This document shows, one piece after another, positions 22,015 to 31,245 of a DNA stretch of 31,768 nucleotides; within the stretch, counting starts at the first letter, position 1; every line of letters begins with the position of its first letter. The position numbers and the translations under genes were made by a program. This stretch comes from a virus: positions 1-31,768 of the IMG/VR virus record IMGVR_UViG_3300025892_002985. One strand, given 5' to 3'. Under the pieces are notes generated by a model. The model made no database searches. It was not told where the DNA came from and saw only the letters and a program-made list of their open reading frames with translations.

Positions 22015-22995
22015 TTAACCTATTTTTAAAAATTCTGCTCTAAAATAAACTTCTGGTAAAGAACCTAGTTGGTAAGGTCTACCTAAATCAGTATTCATAT
22101 TATGTTCATAAAGACCTTGTTCAAATGAGAAAGTTCGTTTATTTTCACTATCGCTTCCGTCTACATATAATATGCAATCAAAATATGTTACAGTTCTTCT
22201 ATCATCTGAAGTTGTCTGACATACATAACTAATATATTTAGTACCGTATTGAGTATCGGCGACATTATGTCTCTTTAATCTTATGAGCGACATGATATGG
22301 TCATCAGCCCAAGCCTTTGCTTTAATATAATATGTTCCTGGTTTTAATCTAAAATTTCTACCACTCCCATTAAAATTCTCTACGATTGTACCTTGGTTTA
22401 ATACCATGGTATTAATATTTCTTTGAACAAACTGTAGTTTGTGGTTGTTGGCACCTTGTGTATTAATCGTTTCCTCGTATGTTTTTGAATCATAAACAGT
22501 TGGAGTCAAATCTCTTTCCACAGTTGCGCCATCAGCATAAACACCATTTGGTCGTTGTTCTTCTAATATGGCTAGTTGGTTTATTGAAGATGTAATATCG
22601 GATAACGTATCTTCAATATATGATAAAATTGCACTACTTGTAACTAATTTCTTTTCTGATCCAGTTATTGATGTTTCAATACCAATTTCCTCTGGATTAT
22701 CTCCACCAGCTAAATTACCTATAACTGTATTTTCCGATAATTCGCCTAGTTTTTGTATACTGATCGAACCATCTACTATCTGAGATGTATTCAGTGGTGT
22801 ACTTTTAACACTTAACTTACCTCCGCTTACCTCTATTGTGCTATTATCAGGTAAACCGTTGATAAAATTAGAGTAGTTTGATTTATATGATTTAAGACCT
22901 CTTTGAACGAGTATCAAATCATCACCACCAATATTACCAATGTCGGATAATTGACTAATTAATTTTAGTTGAGTGTTTGTTGTGATTGTTGCCAT
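22015..22995 (-). CDS. Tail fibre-like protein with jelly-roll-like head
   Basis: A 326-residue protein. Residues 1-65 are the shared anchor (TTNTQLKLISQLSDIGNIGG; DDLILVQRG; LPDNSTIEVSGGKL). The segment KLVTSSAILSYIEDTLSDIT, with a following coiled-coil-like stretch, is of a type seen in many phage fibres just before the head. The C-terminal 150 residues are beta-rich, with NFRLKPGTYYIKAKAWADDH, LIRLKRHN and a closing VYFRAEFLKIG strand, resembling C1q/TNF-like jelly-roll heads of fibre tips. A receptor-binding role is likely. A late promoter lies seven bases before the ATG and would also serve the genes down to 18131. Confidence 0.65.
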   Translation of the reverse strand: MATITTNTQLKLISQLSDIGNIGGDDLILVQRGLKSYKSNYSNFINGLPDNSTIEVSGGKLSVKSTPLNTSQIVDGSISIQKLGELSENTVIGNLAGGDNPEEIGIETSITGSEKKLVTSSAILSYIEDTLSDITSSINQLAILEEQRPNGVYADGATVERDLTPTVYDSKTYEETINTQGANNHKLQFVQRNINTMVLNQGTIVENFNGSGRNFRLKPGTYYIKAKAWADDHIMSLIRLKRHNVADTQYGTKYISYVCQTTSDDRRTVTYFDCILYVDGSDSENKRTFSFEQGLYEHNMNTDLGRPYQLGSLPEVYFRAEFLKIG

Positions 22996-23002
22996 TTTTA
23001 AT

Positions 23003-23010
23003 TATTTATA
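23003..23010 (-). promoter_or_regulatory. T4-type late promoter TATAAATA
   Basis: Read on the minus strand, TATAAATA is followed by ATTAAAA and the ATG at 22995. It is the likely driver of two fibre genes, the unknown gene, both glycosyltransferases and the aminotransferase. Confidence 0.6.
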
Positions 23011-23086
23011 ACAAATTTATATTAATTGGGATTAACGCTTAGATCGACTTTGCCATTTGAAATATGTTCTATATCAATCGTGTTTA

Positions 23087-23094
23087 TATTTATA
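23087..23094 (-). promoter_or_regulatory. Second TATAAATA upstream of the fibre/glycosylation operon
   Basis: An exact minus-strand match just after the collar gene's stop, 92 bases from the next ATG. It could be a tandem late promoter with a longer leader, or chance in AT-rich DNA. Confidence 0.35.
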
Positions 23095-23096
23095 CC

Positions 23097-24299
23097 TTAC
23101 GTCAACTGAGACACGCCTACGATAGTCCATCCCTGTGTTTTCCCAGAGCTAGAAGAACCATTGGAATTCATTCTTAATTTAAACTCGGTCTGTCCAGCTG
23201 AAAACGGGATGAACACCATAGCGCTTGACCCTGCGTCTTCATACTCATATTGTGACTTTATTATTGTCCAGTTCGATCCACCACCAAGGTTTGTTTCAAT
23301 GTATCGTTCAGTTCTGCTTCCATTAGTTGACCGTGTATAACATACGACGTATACGCCCAACACCTTAGATGGATCAACCCCTACCCCAAATGTCGCAACG
23401 TCATAAGAATATTCATCACCCGATATTTGGTCATATTGTTCAATAGATGTAATATCTAAATATCGTGGAACTTGTGGTTGTGAATTAGAATCAACATATT
23501 CTTTAACAGCTCTACTACTAACTAATGATTGGTGATTATTATTTATATCATCAGAAAGATCTGTATCTACGACCCAATTACTTACTGGTGTAGAATTGAT
23601 TGGTTCATCTGGATTAATCTCTTGTTCACGTTTCCACATATATACTGTGGTATATGGTTGGATATTGTTGTGAGGTTGGTCACTACCTTCAGTAGATGTT
23701 TTACCTACATTAGCAGAACTTGTTGTACCGTGTAAAATATATTCAAAGTTTGGATTACCTGGTTGTTGAGATCCGCTTTCCTGGTAGTTATAATCGCGTT
23801 CTAGTTGATTATTTGCAGTCAATGTACCAGTACCATCTGAACCAGTTGATGCAACGTAGTGATTATGACTAGGTATCTCATCTTCAGTTAATTGATGTTC
23901 ATACTCACCACCTGAAGATCCAATTGGAAATGATTTAGATGTTTGTTTAACATCTGTTCCAACTCCTTCACCTATCAGAACTTTACCTTCACCTATTCTT
24001 GACCATATCCCAAATCCTAATATTTCTCTAGGGTTTCTATCATCAAATGCATTTATATATATTGACCCTACTGGATACGTTTGTTTAAGAATAGATCCTT
24101 CTACTTTTAATCTATTTGTAGTTGGGTCCACTTTAATCGTATCATTGTCAGGAATAGATGCTATTAAACTACTGTGAGATAATTTAAATGATTGGGTATT
24201 TGTTTGAGATAAATATAAATCAGAACCGCTAATAGAAGTCTTATTAGGGAGCTCTCTTACCAGGATTACATCCTCTACATTGTTAATTGAATCAGCCAT
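23097..24299 (-). CDS. Tail collar/short-tail-fibre-type protein
   Basis: A 400-residue protein. The N-terminal 70 residues are the anchor shared with the next two fibre genes (SGSDLYLSQTNTQSFKLSHS; IPDNDTIKV). Residues about 74-225 are a phage tail collar-like domain: YPVGSIYINAFDDRNPREIL, GIWSRIGEGKVLIGEG, GGEYEHQLTEDEIPSHNHY with the HxH pair His145 and His147, and PHNNIQPYTTVYMWKR. In T4 gp12 an HxH motif binds metal along the trimer axis, so the same is likely. SLVSSRAVKEYVD near residue 265 precedes a further beta-rich C-terminal domain, an extra head not present in simple collar proteins. It starts six bases after a late promoter. Confidence 0.75.
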   Translation of the reverse strand: MADSINNVEDVILVRELPNKTSISGSDLYLSQTNTQSFKLSHSSLIASIPDNDTIKVDPTTNRLKVEGSILKQTYPVGSIYINAFDDRNPREILGFGIWSRIGEGKVLIGEGVGTDVKQTSKSFPIGSSGGEYEHQLTEDEIPSHNHYVASTGSDGTGTLTANNQLERDYNYQESGSQQPGNPNFEYILHGTTSSANVGKTSTEGSDQPHNNIQPYTTVYMWKREQEINPDEPINSTPVSNWVVDTDLSDDINNNHQSLVSSRAVKEYVDSNSQPQVPRYLDITSIEQYDQISGDEYSYDVATFGVGVDPSKVLGVYVVCYTRSTNGSRTERYIETNLGGGSNWTIIKSQYEYEDAGSSAMVFIPFSAGQTEFKLRMNSNGSSSSGKTQGWTIVGVSQLT

Positions 24300-24305
24300 T
24301 TTAAT

Positions 24306-24313
24306 TATTTATA
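24306..24313 (-). promoter_or_regulatory. T4-type late promoter TATAAATA (divergent pair, minus member)
   Basis: Minus-strand TATAAATA followed by ATTAAA and the ATG at 24299. It faces away from the plus-strand copy at 24342; the two start codons are only 56 bases apart. Confidence 0.65.
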
Positions 24314-24341
24314 TATCATATTGAATATAACTGATTTTTAT

Positions 24342-24349
24342 TATAAATA
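24342..24349 (+). promoter_or_regulatory. T4-type late promoter TATAAATA (divergent pair, plus member)
   Basis: Exact TATAAATA followed by ATTGAA and the ATG at 24356. Confidence 0.65.
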
Positions 24350-24355
24350 ATTGAA

Positions 24356-27300
24356 ATGGCGTTTTTCATTGATTTTAAAATTCTAAAATATTCAATTGTT
24401 AATACAATTGAAACAGTAGAGATAAAAAAAGATTCATCTGAACCTTATGAAATGATAGATTTTGTTAAAAATCTTGATATTGATAATATAGGTAATCAGT
24501 TTGTTGTCGATTCGTATAACAAATATTTAGTTGAATGGACTAAAATAAAAAATCAAACCACAGAAAGTTTTGATAGTATTCGTAGGCGAAAATATGTTGA
24601 ATTATTACAAAATATTCAATTAAACTATTTAAATCAAGACGAGCAACGTATTTTGGGTAATATAGATTGGAGTAATGATTTAGAGTTAGAGGTAGCTATA
24701 CCATTTTTTGTTGAAAAAATTAAAGATATTATTGAGTATTATATCAATAAAAGGCGTGATGTTAAAAATTCTAAAGTAAAATGGTCAACAAAGGGTTCTA
24801 AAGAATATTTAGAAAATTTTATTTCACAATACATAATCGATAATTATACAAAGAATCCTAATACTTTTCAAAAATATAAGCAAGATTATCAAGAATTGAG
24901 CTCATTTCAATCTGATTTTAGAATAGAATATGATGGTCTTTATGATTTGAATGATTATCGTGCTATAGAATTTGAAATAACCCCATCAACTTTTTTAAGT
25001 TCATCAAGTGATTATGATCTGAGTAACTTACCTATAACAAGCTTTTCTGACTATAATAAAGATGAAAAAACAGTTATAGATGAACTCAAGAAAGAATTAT
25101 ATAAAAAATACATATCAGTTGATTATACTTTTTATCAAAGTGTGGATAATAGTATAAAAGATATTAAAAGTACCACACCATTTTACGATCCATATAATTA
25201 CCAAATCCCTTATATTTCTAGGATATCTAATACGGATAATTTATTAAGGGATAGTGATATTGGGTATTATTTTACTAGTAAATACTTATACACTAGTAAT
25301 TACTTTTCACCATATGGTATATCTATTTCAGATGAGGATGAACTTGATGGGTTATTTCCAAAAATAGACACATATCGAAGTGTTGATTATAGAGATTATT
25401 ATTCGTGGAGTAAGTATGGTGAAACGCATCAAGGTCTAGTCGGTAAACCAGTTACAGATAAAAGATTAAAGCGTTTTTATGGATACCAAAGTCGAGATCT
25501 AAATATTGATGATAGTGTAGGTGGGGTAGAACGATATACTGATAATATACAATTATGGTCTGGTGATAAAAATGAAAAATGGAGCAATGATGATATTTTT
25601 GATAAATTTAAAGGTATTACTTTAAATAGAGAATCAAAAAATGATTTCTTCTTTACATTAAAGGATAATGAATCGTTATATAAATACGCTTGTGATATAT
25701 ATGGTAATCAATATTATTTAATTAAAGAAATAAATGTTGCTGGATATTCTTCCAATGGTGGGGATCAATTTTTTTCAAGTGAATATATATACCCAGTAAG
25801 ATCAAAAACATATATTGGTGGTGATATCGGTTCAGCTAATTTCACATTATTAGGGCAAAGATTAAATACCCTAACTGGTTTACATGCTATAGAAATACAA
25901 GAGAATATTGTTTTAGGTTTTTCTATATCAGCTGTTAATATAGATGATGTTTCTTTAAAAAGTGTATTTGATTATAATGTTATATACACTGATTATTATG
26001 ATTTATATTCTAATATTTTTGGTACTAATTATGATCCAGAAGATATAAATGATACAGGTAAATCATTATATGAAAATCAATATACACTTGGTAAACTATA
26101 TATACGAGATGTTAATAGCCAACAAGTTAAACCAATTGGTGAATTTTTAGATCAATCTGAAATATCTCTAAATATATCTAATAAAATTATAGATATTGAT
26201 ATAATTGAGGATTTTGTTGTTTTTACTACAGAGTCTGATATATCTACAGGTAAAATAAATTACGATTTTTCAACAGGTTATTTGTATTTTTCTGAATTGA
26301 ATAAAAATGTTGATAGTTTTTTCAATAAACCTAAATGTAAAACATCATCATATTGGCATGATTCTAAAAACGATGTTATATTATATTCAAATATTGATCA
26401 TCAAGAAAATATTTTTAATATATCATATATAGAAACTAAAACAAATGTTAAGGTTTCATTTATTGTTGATAATTCTAATATAGATTTTGATTATGAAAAT
26501 ATAATTAGTTTTCAGAATATGTCAAAGCCACAAATTATTAGAGAAAATAATTATATATATTTAGTGATATTATTATCAGATTTGTGTGATAATTATTATT
26601 ACCAGATTATAAAATATGTAATTAAATCTAAAAATAATATTTGTGCATTATATAATCGTGTTTATCATCCATCAAAATTAAAGATAACTGAAAATATAAG
26701 AAATGAACCTGTTGATTCTAGAAAACCAGAATTAGAGATATTTTATAGTAATGATACTATTTATACTAATGATATTGTTTATTATTGGTCTGAATATAAT
26801 AATACTAGTGAGACGTATAATTTACCATACGCTGAATCAACTTTTGAGAAACATTATGATAATGATTTAAAAACCGTTGTTCAGAAAAGTAAAGCACCTA
26901 AAAAATATAGATTAAGTTCTTTAACCAATAATATAACACCTGTACAAAATTTATCAGAAAATGAAGATACTTATGTATTTAATGGTGATTATATTTATAC
27001 ACCAGTTGATATAGAATTGGATTTTAGAAATATATCTGGGTTCGAGGGGTATATTCCCAAAGGTGAACCTATTTATAAAATAGAATATTCTCTAAATGGG
27101 AGTATAAAAACTCAATATATCCTCCAAAGTGATCAAATTAGTGAAGATGATGAATTTTATTATTCTGGTATAACTAGTTTATCTGCTCTTGGTTCTGAGT
27201 CCGAATCATCGCAATCTTTATCAGCAATCTCTGAAAGAAATCATAGCGACACGCCAGCAACCAATGATCTTTATAAATCTGTGATTGGTTTGAGTAAACC

Positions 27301-27766
27301 GAATGAAGAACCTAATATTGGTATTTATAATAATACTTTCCAGATATCTCCGCTGAATATGAAATATATAACATTTCAAAATGATATTACGGATTTTTCT
27401 ATTACATTTTTCTCTTTGTCTGGTAAAAAATATAGATTTGACTTTAATTTTAAACCATTGAATTTTTCTATTTCCGAAAAGTACAATAAATTAGAACTTC
27501 TTGACGCTAGACTTAAACATAATAATACTAATAATAATTTAGATTGTATTCTTTTTTTAAATGCTAGAAATCCTGACTCAATTATTGACACAAGTGTATT
27601 AAACGTAGATCAAAGTTTAGAATATATACAATCAAGAATATCTGTAATTGAAGAGGAAGAAGAAGTTAGTGTTGAAGATGTAATTTATCTCACAGATAAC
27701 AATGATAATAAAATAATCGCCAATGGTGATGAAATAATTGTTGATATTTATGGTAATATTTTGTAA
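24356..27766 (+). CDS. Giant virion structural protein (1136 residues)
   Basis: No named family is recognised. The first 200 residues are helical (FFVEKIKDIIEYYINKRRDV; KGSKEYLENFISQYIID), a pattern I associate with baseplate-associated proteins of large T4-like phages. The rest is Tyr/Asp/Asn-rich and beta-rich; residues about 610-760 look propeller-like (IEDFVVFTTESD; YDFSTGYLYFSEL; NDVILYSNI). Near 940 a Ser-rich stretch (SLSALGSESESSQSLSAISE) resembles one near residue 86 of the next gene product. The C-terminus ends in a short LTDNNDNKIIANGDEI motif. The late promoter, size, composition and neighbours point to a tail or baseplate component. It has no signal peptide and no catalytic motif. 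Confidence 0.6.
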   Translation: MAFFIDFKILKYSIVNTIETVEIKKDSSEPYEMIDFVKNLDIDNIGNQFVVDSYNKYLVEWTKIKNQTTESFDSIRRRKYVELLQNIQLNYLNQDEQRILGNIDWSNDLELEVAIPFFVEKIKDIIEYYINKRRDVKNSKVKWSTKGSKEYLENFISQYIIDNYTKNPNTFQKYKQDYQELSSFQSDFRIEYDGLYDLNDYRAIEFEITPSTFLSSSSDYDLSNLPITSFSDYNKDEKTVIDELKKELYKKYISVDYTFYQSVDNSIKDIKSTTPFYDPYNYQIPYISRISNTDNLLRDSDIGYYFTSKYLYTSNYFSPYGISISDEDELDGLFPKIDTYRSVDYRDYYSWSKYGETHQGLVGKPVTDKRLKRFYGYQSRDLNIDDSVGGVERYTDNIQLWSGDKNEKWSNDDIFDKFKGITLNRESKNDFFFTLKDNESLYKYACDIYGNQYYLIKEINVAGYSSNGGDQFFSSEYIYPVRSKTYIGGDIGSANFTLLGQRLNTLTGLHAIEIQENIVLGFSISAVNIDDVSLKSVFDYNVIYTDYYDLYSNIFGTNYDPEDINDTGKSLYENQYTLGKLYIRDVNSQQVKPIGEFLDQSEISLNISNKIIDIDIIEDFVVFTTESDISTGKINYDFSTGYLYFSELNKNVDSFFNKPKCKTSSYWHDSKNDVILYSNIDHQENIFNISYIETKTNVKVSFIVDNSNIDFDYENIISFQNMSKPQIIRENNYIYLVILLSDLCDNYYYQIIKYVIKSKNNICALYNRVYHPSKLKITENIRNEPVDSRKPELEIFYSNDTIYTNDIVYYWSEYNNTSETYNLPYAESTFEKHYDNDLKTVVQKSKAPKKYRLSSLTNNITPVQNLSENEDTYVFNGDYIYTPVDIELDFRNISGFEGYIPKGEPIYKIEYSLNGSIKTQYILQSDQISEDDEFYYSGITSLSALGSESESSQSLSAISERNHSDTPATNDLYKSVIGLSKPNEEPNIGIYNNTFQISPLNMKYITFQNDITDFSITFFSLSGKKYRFDFNFKPLNFSISEKYNKLELLDARLKHNNTNNNLDCILFLNARNPDSIIDTSVLNVDQSLEYIQSRISVIEEEEEVSVEDVIYLTDNNDNKIIANGDEIIVDIYGNIL

Positions 27767-27809
27767 AATATCTACTTTTAAACATTTATTTGAATAGTTT
27801 GTACTATGC

Positions 27810-27817
27810 TATAAATA
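27810..27817 (+). promoter_or_regulatory. T4-type late promoter TATAAATA
   Basis: Exact TATAAATA followed by TTTAAA and the ATG at 27824, in the 57-base gap between the two giant genes. Confidence 0.65.
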
Positions 27818-27823
27818 TTTAAA

Positions 27824-30800
27824 ATGGCTGATAAAATAACAATAATTGAAACTGAGACAGTTGATTCTGTCGATATTAATTATCACGGTAATATAGATTA
27901 TAAACAAACCTCACAACTTTTTAATTCTGGTGAGATTTTTAATATTAAAGATGTATCTGAAAACCCTATCAGTTATAGTATATCTAAAGATGTTTTTTCA
28001 CTAATTACTGACAACAAATATTATAATGATGTTTTTGATAAAATACGTGAAGAAAAACAAGGTGTTGGTACATCTAATGTTAATCTATCAGCTTTAGCAT
28101 CTAATGATTATAGTGATGTTGAATCATTAGATGCTGTATCAGAAGATAATAGTTATGGTAGCGTTATAGCATTATCTGATTTGAAGGACACCGATGCATT
28201 TTCTAATTTAGTTGTATATTCACTTTCAACTAAAGTTAAATTTAGTGCAACATCCAATTATTGGGTATATGATAATGATTCATTATCAAGTGATCTTGAG
28301 CCAGAATATTTCACCGATTCACATTATTTTTATTTTAAATTTATAGATGGTGAATATTGTAATATAATTAAAAAAACACCTTTAGGTGATAGGTGTTTGA
28401 ATTTTGATAGTGATCAACAAAAATTTATATTTGAAGATGTAACTGATATTGATATTAAAGATTACCCTAAATTTATATATTCTTATAATTCTTTAAATAG
28501 TCATATATTGATAGCATTAGATGATGGTGATGTAATAGGTTTTAATGAGCAAGGTGAAATTGTTAAACAACCATCCACTTCACTTATTAATGAGAATGTT
28601 AATTCATTTAAATTAGATTATAAAAACTCATTAAGTAATGATGTCTCAATTACTAATTCTTTTTTACCGTCATATGGTATCAAAAATGATATAGTTTCAA
28701 CATACTATAATAGTAATATATCATTAATTACTCATAATTATAAATCATCGTTAGAGAAAAATTCAAATTATATACCACTTAAGAGTAATGTTGTATATGA
28801 TGAAAAATATTCATTAATTAATACTAGAGGTAACACTTCTTTTAGGGAATATAATTCAATATCTTCGGGTATTAGGGGTAGTAGTGGTTATAATAATTAC
28901 ATCTTAGGTTATAACTCTGAATGGTATAAATATGATTTTAAATCAGATGAGCAGACATTTTTCAATGTACCATTCGAATTAGGTAAAGGTTATACTAAAA
29001 TTAATATAAATGATTGTGAATTACTTAACAATGGTGCAATAGGTGGAAATTCGCCTCTAAATTCTGATAAAATATATAAGAAATTATATGAATATTCTGA
29101 TTTTACAAATACTGGTGAAACATCTGATATCGATAATTCTAAATATATGTGCTCGTGGTTGTGGTATAATCCATATGAACCATCAAAATCTAAATGGTTA
29201 GATAGGTACTATAATCCAGATGTTGTTACTAAATTCAATGCTCTATCTGAAGAGGGTTGGAATAGTTTAGAAACATTAGAGTCATTTTCAACTTCAAATG
29301 GGTTAAAAGACCCATATGAAACATATTATAAAGAGTTTGATAAAACTGTTGGTATTTTTGATGTAGAAAGTAAATTAACTATTGAACCCAATTGTCTTTA
29401 TATGTATGAAAGACTTGGTAAAAAAACATCTATCTCATTATATAATGAATTGAGTTCATTTAATATTGGTGATAAAACTAGTGAGGTTATGGATTATGAA
29501 AATAGTTTCCACCTTCTTACGGATACTACAGAATATGATGATGAATTTAGTTTAAATATCGCTTTATCTGATTTTGATATTGATAACTTTAAAGGTAATA
29601 ATATTTTTGGAAATAAAAACATATCTCTAACTATCGATAAGGATTTTTCACCTTATACTCTGTCTGTAAATGATAGCGAAATTAGATATTATGATTTTGA
29701 TTATAATATTATAAAAACTTTCGATATTGGTGCCACTATAGATGACATCATATTTACAGATGATTTTAATTTATTTTACGTTGATTGTGGTGGTGTGATA
29801 TATACTATTGAATATTTAGATTTTATATCAAATAAAACCGACACTTTAGTTGGTAAAAATATATCAGATATTAAATATAGTGATAAAAAATTATATGTTC
29901 TAGATTCTGGCACAAACTCTATCTCAAGTTATGTACCAGAAGAAGATATATTAGAGTTCAAATATACTGTACTAAATACTGACCATGATCTATTTATTAA
30001 ACATGATGATGGGTTTTATACTGGTGAGGGTGATTATATAGATTATTCAAATTCTGATGAATATTATATATTAAGGGGTAATGATATATATTATAAGGAT
30101 ATACCCACACCAGTGATTAAATTAACTGGTGATGGTGAGATTAAAGATTTTTATGTAGATAAAGATAATATAATATATGTTTTAACATCTGACCATGGTC
30201 TTAACAAACTACTTAAAATTTCAAATAACGGTGTACCTAAACTAGTTAAAGAGGTTATTATTCATTCTACTACTATAGTTTCCTTTAATGTTGTTCGATA
30301 TCAAAGAGATGGTAAAATATTTGAATATATAGATGTATATGATAAATATACTAATTTAAATGTTTATAGATATGATAAAGATTTAGATTTAGTTACAACA
30401 GTGAATGATAAACCTATTGTTGGTAATCTAATTAAACCTAAAGTTAGATTTAATACAAAATTCTTAGAAAAACGATTTACTTTAAAAATTTCTCTCTTTA
30501 ATATATTTAATTATCATAAAAGAGATTATATTGAATTAGAAGTTGATCGTAAATTTATCGATGAGTCTAATGAACCTATTATTAATTTAATATTTTCTAA
30601 TAAGTTTGGTACAATTACTACATATTGTAATGGAACAATTATTGATATTCAAAAATTTGATAAAAATAAATATGCTTTTTCAAATACGTTAAGAGATAAT
30701 AAGATATTTGTTGGAGGTACAAATATTTCATGCGAGGAAACAATTGATTCTCAAGTGACATCAAGTAGCAATGATATGATATCAGGTAGCTTTAAAATTG

Positions 30801-31219
30801 AAAATATATCTATATTTAATTATACATTCAATTATTTTGATGTTATTAACTACAATAGAATGTATAAGAAACTACCTGAAGCATCTTTAATTATCCCAAT
30901 TAAAAAGAGATCATATATTGAAGAAATTGCAGGTTTCTATAACCAGAATAAAAACATCAGAAAGAGTGAATATGGTTCCGTAAAATTATATGGAACAGAA
31001 TTAACTGATGATATGAATGATGATGTATTCAATAAAATTGAAAAATTATATGAAGATACATATATCAACCTCAGATTACATCGAGAGGAAGAAGTTGATG
31101 TTGTTGATACCAGTGTATACGAAATACCTGATATAATTATAGAGCCAGAAACTGGTTATATCTTACGTGAAACTGGTGATTTACTACTACAAGAAAATAA
31201 TAGTGGGTTGTTACATTAG
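27824..31219 (+). CDS. Giant virion structural protein with propeller- and LamG-like regions (1131 residues)
   Basis: Almost the same length as its upstream neighbour and of similar composition. A Ser/Asp-rich stretch near residue 86 (NLSALASNDYSDVESLDAVS) resembles one near residue 940 of that neighbour. Residues about 615-830 have propeller-like strands (DIIFTDDFNLFYVDCGGVIY; DIKYSDKKLYVLDSG; IYVLTSDHGLNKLLKIS). About 870-1040 looks like a LamG/concanavalin-type sandwich (FGTITTYCNGTIIDIQKF; NKIFVGGT; GSFKIENISIFNYTF). The C-terminus carries ETGYILRETGDLLLQE. Such modules suggest sugar or surface contact. It is likely a tail or baseplate component expressed late; its partner and position cannot be told from sequence. 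Confidence 0.6.
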   Translation: MADKITIIETETVDSVDINYHGNIDYKQTSQLFNSGEIFNIKDVSENPISYSISKDVFSLITDNKYYNDVFDKIREEKQGVGTSNVNLSALASNDYSDVESLDAVSEDNSYGSVIALSDLKDTDAFSNLVVYSLSTKVKFSATSNYWVYDNDSLSSDLEPEYFTDSHYFYFKFIDGEYCNIIKKTPLGDRCLNFDSDQQKFIFEDVTDIDIKDYPKFIYSYNSLNSHILIALDDGDVIGFNEQGEIVKQPSTSLINENVNSFKLDYKNSLSNDVSITNSFLPSYGIKNDIVSTYYNSNISLITHNYKSSLEKNSNYIPLKSNVVYDEKYSLINTRGNTSFREYNSISSGIRGSSGYNNYILGYNSEWYKYDFKSDEQTFFNVPFELGKGYTKININDCELLNNGAIGGNSPLNSDKIYKKLYEYSDFTNTGETSDIDNSKYMCSWLWYNPYEPSKSKWLDRYYNPDVVTKFNALSEEGWNSLETLESFSTSNGLKDPYETYYKEFDKTVGIFDVESKLTIEPNCLYMYERLGKKTSISLYNELSSFNIGDKTSEVMDYENSFHLLTDTTEYDDEFSLNIALSDFDIDNFKGNNIFGNKNISLTIDKDFSPYTLSVNDSEIRYYDFDYNIIKTFDIGATIDDIIFTDDFNLFYVDCGGVIYTIEYLDFISNKTDTLVGKNISDIKYSDKKLYVLDSGTNSISSYVPEEDILEFKYTVLNTDHDLFIKHDDGFYTGEGDYIDYSNSDEYYILRGNDIYYKDIPTPVIKLTGDGEIKDFYVDKDNIIYVLTSDHGLNKLLKISNNGVPKLVKEVIIHSTTIVSFNVVRYQRDGKIFEYIDVYDKYTNLNVYRYDKDLDLVTTVNDKPIVGNLIKPKVRFNTKFLEKRFTLKISLFNIFNYHKRDYIELEVDRKFIDESNEPIINLIFSNKFGTITTYCNGTIIDIQKFDKNKYAFSNTLRDNKIFVGGTNISCEETIDSQVTSSSNDMISGSFKIENISIFNYTFNYFDVINYNRMYKKLPEASLIIPIKKRSYIEEIAGFYNQNKNIRKSEYGSVKLYGTELTDDMNDDVFNKIEKLYEDTYINLRLHREEEVDVVDTSVYEIPDIIIEPETGYILRETGDLLLQENNSGLLH

Positions 31220-31245
31220 TAGGATAGTTTTCTATTTATTAATTT
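31220..31245. terminator. Weak terminator-like sequence between convergent genes
   Basis: GATAG-TTTT-CTATT followed by TATTAATTTTT between the plus-strand stop at 31219 and the minus-strand stop at 31246. The stem is only 4-5 bp, so termination here is uncertain. Confidence 0.25.
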
